64,000 nt of DNA from Limnanthes douglasii subsp. nivea (taxonomy: Eukaryota > Streptophyta > Magnoliopsida > Brassicales > Limnanthaceae), in NCBI GenBank assembly GCA_036936605.1, contig JAUPFV010000005.1:234823770-234887769 (forward strand), in the 5' to 3' direction. The notes under the pieces were generated by a model. That model made no database searches. It worked only from the letters and a program-made list of their open reading frames with translations, and was not told the DNA's origin. Numbering within the stretch: position 1 is the first letter of the stretch; the number at the start of each line of letters is the position of its first letter. Shown piece after piece: positions 56,548 to 64,000 of the stretch. The translations under genes were made by a program, and so were the position numbers.

Positions 56548-56912
56548 TGGTGTGGATAATTTCTAATCGAAGGGTATTTCAGGTAGTTTATTAACTGGGA
56601 ATTAAATTTTTATGTAGAAGATAGAGAGATAAAAGAGGTGTGCGCTAGTAGTTAATATTTTTAGAAAAAAGTCCAACATTTTAAATGAGGTTGGTTGGGG
56701 TATTTATACTTGTTTTATGACCCATGGGTCGTCACGGTCAGACTTTGGATTCGGATCAGGCTTTTAAGTCCAAAAACCAAAAAGGGGTCAGCATACAGCT
56801 GAGTTATGGTCCACATAGGTTTACTATTCGTAAAAAGTCCAATGTTGATGATGTCCGAATTACCCCTTCGGATTAGGAAGTAGGGAACTTCCAAAATTAT
56901 CTAACCCTATCA
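56548..56912 (-). repeat. Element D 3' LTR (about 365 bp)
   Basis: Plus orientation starts TGGTGTGG and ends CCCTATCA, followed by GTAGCCCTTTTAGG (minus-strand polypurine tract). It shares CCCATGGG, GGTTGGTTGGGGTATTTATA and CAGCTGAGTTATGGTCCAC with the LTR of element C, so C and D belong to related families. Confidence 0.7.
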
Positions 56913-57328
56913 GTAGCCCTTTTAGGTCTTTCAAAAATATTTTGGAAGAGCTAAGTTACCTATGAAAAAACCTGGATCACATCCAAAATATTTTTCAAAT
57001 TGTTATTTTCCGAGGAGTAGATCTTGACCGGATCCGAAGCGTTTTTATCATAGATAAACTAACAAAGGTTATATTTTTTAACAGAACACATGTTTTATTC
57101 TGATTCGATCTCCCAGCGTTTTTCCCCTTGGTACTTGCACCTATTTTTTCAAAAAGTAATTAGGGTCCTAATCATTACTTGAACGATTTATCTCCCATAG
57201 GTAAAATCGCTCAAGTGTTTTTCACCTCTATTTAACCCTGTTTACTCACTTTTTTATTAGAACAAGAAAACTTTCTTGAGAGAAAAAACTTTGAAGCTGC
57301 AATTTTATTTTAAGTGTGAGAGTTTTAT

Positions 57329-59560
57329 ATGTTCACAACCATAACCGCTTTAACCAAAAGAGGTTGGTTAAATTTGTCTGAGTTGGAGAAAGCAAGAAAG
57401 GAAGCCAAAAACACTGCCAAAATTCCTGCCTCTTCTAGTGGAATAACTAGCCAGAAAATATCGGAGCCGGACAAGAGTTCATCCTCATCCAAAACCTGAG
57501 TAATTTGAAAAACTCCTTTTACCCCAACTTTACCCACATTAGATTCTGAGTCTTCCATTCAAATACCCATAAGGCCTTTCTCTAAGGACAAGAAAACTTC
57601 AACTGTAAAGAAACCCTCAACATTCATTTCTATGGGATCAGACACTGAGAACACTACACCTTGAAGAGTCACTCGACTCTCTAAGGCTAAGAGTACTCAT
57701 CCTACCTCAAAATACATGAGTTTAGGAGTAATAAAACCTCCTGCCCAACCTCCGGTGATCCCGAATTCATCGCTTCCCCTCAACGAGGCTACTCGGATCG
57801 AGAAATAACTAGATGTGCTAAATTGTCCGAACAACAACCCACCACAATGGAAGAACATATGCACTGTTGCTACTTATGCACTTGTATCTTCTAGCAATTA
57901 TCCACCTCCAAATTTTTTTAAGCCTACTGCTTCTGTTTGATAAAGTTATTTTTAGAGCCTTCAATTTATGTAGCTACCATCATTAGAAATCGTACTTGTA
58001 TAGTAAATCTTTTAAAAAATTATTAAACATGATATTTTAGTGGTATGGTCTTTTACTTCTCGTCCCTCCCACGATATTATAACGTTTTAGAGTGGTACTC
58101 AGCCTACAAAATAATTTCATGATTATATCAGGAAAAGGAATATGGCTCTTCTTAAAGTTAATCTAGAACCTGACTTTGTTGTTATGAAGGAGAAAAAAGT
58201 CTTTAAATGTAAAATAATGGTTGAACAACAACGAGAAGATTTATTGCATCACATGGAAAAATGATTAGGTCTGAAAGTACTTCCAAGTCACCAAAGCTTT
58301 CCAGTGTAAAACTTGTGACTTATGTTGTTGATGAATCTGTTATTGGATATTATAAGACAATGGATGTTTTGTAAGGTGAATATACAAAGTTGGTAACTAA
58401 TTTTGTTTTGAATTCAACGAATGAAGCGGCCATGCCAGAAGATAATGCAGTTATTGATGATGAAGTTATATTGATTCTTCATCATCGTATGCTATGAATT
58501 TTGTTAATGATGATAGCAGTTTGAGGTCTCGAGCCGCCGAAGATATTGTCATGACATTTGATATTTCAAATTCAATTCACAATTAAGGTAATTTTTTAGA
58601 TCCAATAGATAGCTTTGATGTTCCTCAAACTTAAACTTATTTTGAACCAATATCATCTATTTTATTTTTAGAACAAAAAACCCGGTGATATAGTAAATCA
58701 ATTCACTTCTCTAGCCAACCAAAAGAAGCTTCCAACCCATCTTTTCCCTTTGGAAATGACTAAAAGATAGTTGGACTTTATAACTAAGGTAAACTTTTGG
58801 AAAAATATTTTTGTTCTTTTTTTGTCTTTCTGTATGGAAGTTGAATATACTTTTTAGCTTAAAATATTATTAGACATTGAAAGACAGATGAGATCTAAAT
58901 TACAATCAAAGACCGCAGTCCAAGCTTGATTGAATGATGAATTGAGAAACAATAATTTTGTTATGTCTTAGTTAGGGAGTGTATTAATCCATGTTCATGA
59001 GACAATATCTAAAAATTTTAGGTTCAATCGTCTTGTGAACAATATTTCTTCCATTCAAAATCATATGTTGTCTTCATAAATTGACAAACTTAATGTTTCC
59101 AAAACCGAATTATACTGTGTTAAAAATATTTGATCTTCTGTTAATAAAGAACTTACCGATGCCAAATCTGAAGCTAAAATTTCAAAGTTAGAACTGCATA
59201 AGTAGTTGGATGCATCGACTAAGAAAGTAAATTTTTTCAAAGAATCTTTACTTAATGGATGTTGTTTCCTATCATCAATATATGATTGAAGCTGCTTTTG
59301 TTGTCGTGTTGGATATATATTAATACACGATTGGTTCTTTCACTTAATCAGGAATATCACAATCTGAATTTGGACCACTTATAGGACTATATTCTTGAAA
59401 AATAATATTCTAAAGACATAAAATTGAGTGATTGTTCTCCTAAATCTCGTCCTTTATCGACTTAATTTAAACAATATGAGTATATTTGTGACCTAATTGA
59501 AAATAAAATAATATTTAAAAGGAGATGGATTCAAATATTCATGTAAGTAGTGGTGCTCAA
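57329..59560 (+). pseudogene. Element D antisense ORF remnant
   Basis: From ATG 57329 (MFTTITALTKRGWLNLSELE) a disordered Lys/Ser/Pro-rich reading can be followed to about 57805 through three stops (near 57497, 57506 and 57662). Beyond 57805 only patches remain, including Lys/Glu/Gln-rich stretches that may be a former coiled coil. The placement between pol and the 3' LTR, and the orientation, are those of the aORFs in A and B, but the central domain was not recognised. Confidence 0.5.
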
Positions 59561-60229
59561 ACTGTTAGTGTTGAAACATGTTTTTTAAATAGAGCTAGTT
59601 CTACTCCAATCAAAGGTGTTATTCCTCTTGCTAAAAATGTTCAGCCGTATATTTCTTTTATTTTCTTTATTTTATTTTTCCTATAATGCCTAAATGCATT
59701 TTTTATACTAAAAATATTGAGTTTTGGAGTATTATTGCTCATAATTCTGTTTGATGAGTCTTTTTGAGCTTTTGGTAAACAATTGTTTTATAATAGGTGT
59801 TTTGTTTTTCTATTGAAGTGATCAATATCAATAGTTCGAGACTTTATTGGAAGCACTTGTGTTCCTTATTTGGATATTTTCTAGAATTTCCAAGTTTTAA
59901 AGGGTGCATGATTCCTTTTAGGTTTGCCCGTTTTTTTAAACATCCAAAGCTTGCTTATCGTCTAAGGATTGATTTTTTAATTGTCCAAGATTTATATATT
60001 TTAATAATTTTGTAGAGTATTCAGTACTCCTATTGGAATCACTTTTGTTAGCTTGTTGACTTTTGAAACTTATAAGTGTACTTGTTAAGAAAAAAAACAC
60101 GATATATGAAAAGAGAAATGTTTTATTATATGTTGAATGTCTCTTTAAAACACTCTCACGCCACCGAGGTAGAAAAGATACATCCCTCATAGTTTAATAA
60201 ATATGTTCACAAAACGTAATATATGTACT

Positions 60230-62325
60230 ACAAGCCTAAGTCTTAGGACTATGATAAAGTTTCAATTTTTCTAAGTTTCAGTGGTGCCAAATTTGGTTTC
60301 TTTCTACATTCAACAATTTATAAGTTCTTTAATTTATTTTGGCTTCAACTGTATAGGGACCTTTCTAATTGGGGGTTAGTTTTCTGAGGCTTTCTCTTTC
60401 GTATATAAGAAAATTATTCGTAAAAAATGTCTCATAGTTCGAAACTTGTGAGGTATATTTTAGATTTGTATATATTTCTCATAAATACCTCGTAATATTC
60501 TAACCGAAGGTTTGCTTTGATCCTTATTTATTCAATTACATCTAACTCAATACTCCTAACTAATGCATTATTTGTTTCATCACATGTTGTAATTCTATGA
60601 GAATGCCTACAGATTTTATCTAATGTCATTGCTTCTATTCTATATATCATGGTAAATGGAGTTTCTCATGTAGCTTTTCTAAGGGTAGTTATGTATGACC
60701 ATAAGACTTTTTGTAGATTTTGACCAAGTTTCTGCAACCCCTTCCAATATTTTCTTGATACCATCCGTGATTATCATGCTGGTTACCTCCACTTGATCGT
60801 TACATTTTAGATGTAAATGGGAAGATAACTTTTTTGTTTCCTTATGAGTATAGAATTTTGTGACTTTGTCATTTGAAACTAGGTTCCATATCCGTCTAAT
60901 GATCATTGGAATTACATACATGTAGCATATGTTTACCTTTGAGAAAGTGATTACTTCCTTGTTGTGGTGTTTATAATAGGTTGTGATTCTATCCATTTTC
61001 AAAAGTAGTCCACGAACATTAGTATAAATTTTCTATTTTTTGGAGCTTCTGGTAATTATCTTACAATATCCAATCCCCAGCTATAAATAGAAATGCTTCT
61101 GATATTGTTTTCAGTAGCACTGTCGGTACTTGTATGAAGTTGGAGAAACGTTGTCATGTGTCACATTTCTTGACATTTTACTTGACGTCGTCCATTATTA
61201 TGGGTCAATAATAACATGGGAGGATAATGTTTTGCTAAAATGTCTTGTAAACGCAATATGCACTTCCTTCTCCATCATTAAACTATTTTACGATACATGT
61301 TGCTTTATCAATTCTTAAACACCAACGTAGTGGTTTGGTTAGTCTCCTTTTTACAATGTGTCTGAAATCCATATGAATCTTGTTGATTTCATCTTAAAAT
61401 TTCTTGTTTGTCTTTAATTTTGGGGGATTATACCTTGAACGATATATTTATTAATTGGAGTTCTAAAATAAATTATTCTAATTATACTACCATGACCCCA
61501 ATAGATGTAAATATTGATAAATAAACTGTGGGGGTATTCCTGATAGATTACTCATAAAGCCAAATATGTGCATGCCATAGTAGAAAGAAAGTCAATAAAT
61601 TTTTTTATACCTCGTGGGAATTTCTCAAATTCAACTTACTCAAATTCATCAACTTGGCGTTGAAGTTCTTTTAGGCATTGCATGATGTTTTCTTTTATAG
61701 CTTCATTATGGCCCAATTCTTGATTGACCACTAATTGTGAATATTTGATTCGCTGAACTCTTTTAACCCCACAAATGTTGGCTAACCGGAGTCCTGCAAT
61801 TGCGGCTCTATACTTTGCTTCGATGTTGGATGTTGAAAAGCCAAAGTTGATGAATTGAATTTGTTATGTCTCATGTTTGTGATATGAGCTAGATAAGTTC
61901 TCCTAAGCCTAATTTTAATTTTGACCTTCCATGTAATCTCGAACTATTCTTTTGTAAGAATTGGTCTTTTGGACTGGAACTTTGTTAGAAAATTTTCCAA
62001 AGCTTGGGTCTTACTTATTGTTCTTGGTTTAAAATGGATATCGTATCAACTCTCACATTTGGATTTTTATCACAATATTCACACGGAAAGAAGTTCAAAC
62101 TATTATCGTATCAACTTGGAAGTACGACGTTTTTTCCCTAGCAACTACCAACGTCAAAACAAGTTTTTCCAATTTTAAATATATAGTTTCAGCTCCTAAT
62201 AAAGATTTAATAACATCACGGGTTGCTTTAGGTTCTCTTATTTTCTCCCTCGCGATTTGAACTGAGACTGCGAGATACAATAAAAAGGCTCGTGTAGCCA
62301 ATGTCAGATCCACGTAAAGGTAAGA
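60230..62325 (-). pseudogene. Element D pol remnants: end of RT, RNase H, integrase
   Basis: On minus, 62313-62095 reads FLLYLAVSVQIAREK and LGAETIYLKLEKLVLTLVVA (RT/RNase H junction). 61850-61630 gives AAIAGLRLANICGVKRVQ and YSQLVVNQELGHNEAI (RNase H). 61002-60679 gives IWNLVSNDKVTKFYTHKET, then HLKCNDQVEVTSMIITDGIK (integrase core; the HPQANGQVEVTNRT block is eroded). 60470-60350 gives IIFLYTKEKASEN and KVPIQLKPK (GPY region). Riddled with stops, indels and C-to-T type changes. Confidence 0.7.
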
Positions 62326-62539
62326 AATGAACCTTCGAACCTATTTTTTTCTCTATGATTGGATCTCTTCTATGGGCGTTGGATCTTCGACCTTGAAAAC
62401 CTTAAACCCTTTTACAAAAATAAATGTCTTTTTTATCAAGATCCATAGAATTGCATAAAAAACAAACATACAACATAGATCAAATCAATTCGTAGAAATG
62501 AAAAACTAATGGATACTAATGCAACTGAATAGATACTAA

Positions 62540-63480
62540 GACAACATGGTTCTATAACAAGACCCATAAGTAAACCTAAACCCCCGATAACAACCAAAAT
62601 TAATAGTATAGTTAAGATAATTGTAAAAAGTTCACGTACATTATATTGATATTCGACTATTTCGTTCAAGTCCTCATGACATTTGCATCGTCGAGTTTTT
62701 TTATTCGTTCCACATATGTAGCAGATTTTTGTTTCGCATTAGTATTTCATCATACGTCATCCTTCTCGTCATTTGATATAGATGTTACATGAAATTTGTC
62801 AACATAACTAAACTTTAGTGTGTGTGTGTGTGGGTGGGTGTGTGTGTGGTGTGTGTGTGTATGTGTGTGTGTATGTGCGTGTGTATGTGCGTGTGTGCGT
62901 GTGTGTGTTTAATTGCTTCAATCCTTCAACCAACTTATGCAGTTTGTATCTTATTAACATATGACCTTTTCATCTTTGTTTTACTGACATAAAACTTGAG
63001 TTTGTTTTCTTACTTTCTGTAATGAGGCTTATTTTACTTGTATTATGACTAAATTGAGTGTTTCTATAGAAAATTATGAATGTAATGGTATTTTCAACTT
63101 TTGACCATTCGCTTTCATTATATTAATTTGATTTCCATTGTGAAATTTCAAAATGCGTTTATATCTTCCTAAATGATATGTGATAAACTTATATAACTCT
63201 TTATTACATTAAACCAATCATACACTAACTCAATCATAGTTTTAAAAATTAGTTAACATAACGTAGTTCTGTAACAAAGCCACAAGTAAACCTAAACCTC
63301 TCATAACAACCAATATAAATAATATATTATATTAATATTCGACTATTCGTTCATGACCTCACGACATTCGCGCCGACGAATTTTTTAATCAGTTCCACAT
63401 ATATGGCAGAATTTTGTTTTGCATCAACACTTCATTATACAATATCCTTCTTATCGTTCGACGTACATGTTACATGAAGG
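62540..63480. repeat. Diverged direct repeat, copies at about 62540-62800 and 63255-63480
   Basis: Shared blocks in order: AAGTAAACCTAAACC, ATAACAACCAA, TATTCGACTATT, CGTTCA-G-CCTCA-GACATT, GTTCCACATAT, CAGA-TTTTGTTT and GTTACATGAA. Period is about 715 bp; identity is roughly three quarters by eye. It may be two copies of an unrecognised repeat unit. Confidence 0.75.
62817..62908. repeat. (GT)n microsatellite with AT/GC interruptions
   Basis: About 90 bp of alternating GT with occasional GG, AT and GC steps, located between the two copies of the 62540/63255 duplication. Confidence 0.95.
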
Positions 63481-64000
63481 AAAACATTGCCATTTATTCT
63501 CTCCTTTAATTTTCATAAACATGAGATCATTTATATTTATGATTTCTTTTTCTCTGTATAGATGAAGTTTGATCCACGATGTTTTACATTTAAAACAAAA
63601 ATTTGTTATACATACAACATGTTTTATCTGTGTAGTATGGTTATTTGATCCACATTGGTTTGTTATTAAACCCGAACAAATCGGATGCAGACAATAGCAT
63701 TATTCAAAATTTAAATTTTCTAAATAGCAAAGTAAATCACACAATTTTATAAAATCATTGTCAGAAATCAAATACGAAGAAATAAGTAGATCAATAGAAT
63801 TCTCACATGATGAACTCGACTCAAATTTTTGTTTTTATATATTTTGAAATGCATATGTTGTAAACCTTTTGAATTGTGCAAAATTTATGAATTATGCAAA
63901 ATTTGTGAATAGTGCAAAATATGTGAATTGTTCAAATTTATCAAAATACCTAATCTTTAGTATTTTTGTTAAATCCTTCAAGCCTTCAACATATTTAAGC

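Larger units (their letters stand above)
56548..62330 (-). mobile_element. Element D: highly decayed Tat-lineage retrotransposon, 5' half missing
   Basis: From the 3' LTR the order is aORF remnant (plus), integrase and RNase H remnants (minus) and the last part of RT, ending near 62330. Gag, protease, most of RT, PBS and 5' LTR are absent. A stretch at 60153-60190 (ACGCCACCGAGGTAG) matches element B at 37684-37700, a conserved post-pol sequence. It interrupts LINE 2, so it inserted later than that LINE. Confidence 0.75.
62331..64000. other. AT-rich tail of the window with a diverged direct duplication
   Basis: No gene recognised. It contains the duplication at 62540-62800/63255-63480 and a GT microsatellite. 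The hydrophobic minus-strand frame at 62436-62669 overlaps the duplication and is not kept in the second copy. Confidence 0.45.

Noticed and set aside
62436..62669. Minus-strand frame resembling a small membrane protein
   Set aside because: The duplicate at 63255-63480 does not keep the frame. It matches no plastid or mitochondrial gene I recognise.

Overview
This window is nuclear DNA from a flowering plant, most likely a eudicot. The evidence is AT-rich, intron-bearing and repeat-packed sequence, Tat-lineage Ty3/gypsy elements, plant L1-type LINEs, Mutator-like elements carrying ULP-like genes, a Stowaway-type MITE, and one clear host gene, an MTP12/ZnT5-class zinc transporter. I could not name the species. 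I saw no rRNA, tRNA, CRISPR array or prokaryotic gene.

Layout. 1-196 holds the edge of a plant-mobile-domain gene on the minus strand. About 1912-6205 lies between roughly 200-bp imperfect terminal inverted repeats and looks like a Pack-MULE; it contains an RRM-gene fragment, a nested TIR-like element with an 11-copy 26-bp array, and a Stowaway-like MITE. 6206-8985 is AT-rich with nothing recognisable. 8986-11040 and 15339-16313 may be the two halves of one broken DUF1985-type, transposon-associated gene split by Ty3/gypsy element C (minus, 11041-15314, 3' half lost). Element A (plus, about 16316-26500, 3' LTR not found) and element B (minus, 33370-43398, both LTRs present) are Tat-lineage retrotransposons with gag-pro, pol, a tandem-repeat array just after pol, and an extra antisense ORF (aORF) between pol and the 3' LTR. 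About 26870-33250, between A and B, is a decayed MULE with a mudrA-like transposase on minus, a multi-exon ULP1-like pseudogene on plus and a small acidic/basic ORF. 44493-47228 is the intact MTP12-type gene. 47952-53345 and 53745-56547 are two L1-type LINEs in the same orientation; the second is cut by the LTR of element D (minus, 56548-about 62330), a very decayed Tat element with its 5' half missing. 62330-64000 holds a diverged direct duplication and a GT microsatellite.

Main observations. (1) Elements A, B and C all have a stop codon followed by CAR-YYA between protease and reverse transcriptase, the known plant readthrough context. In A the frame upstream and downstream of the stop is the same. 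(2) The antisense ORF of A contains a 70-nt GT-AG intron whose removal restores the reading frame. B has an intron-like stretch at the same position and phase, plus a TATA box upstream of its aORF. Together these suggest the aORF is a spliced gene with its own antisense promoter. (3) Each Tat element carries its own unrelated tandem array directly after pol.

Only the zinc transporter looks like a working gene. Nearly all other coding sequence is broken by stops and frameshifts, which are noted where I could locate them. All comparisons were made by eye, so boundaries marked 'about' are approximate.
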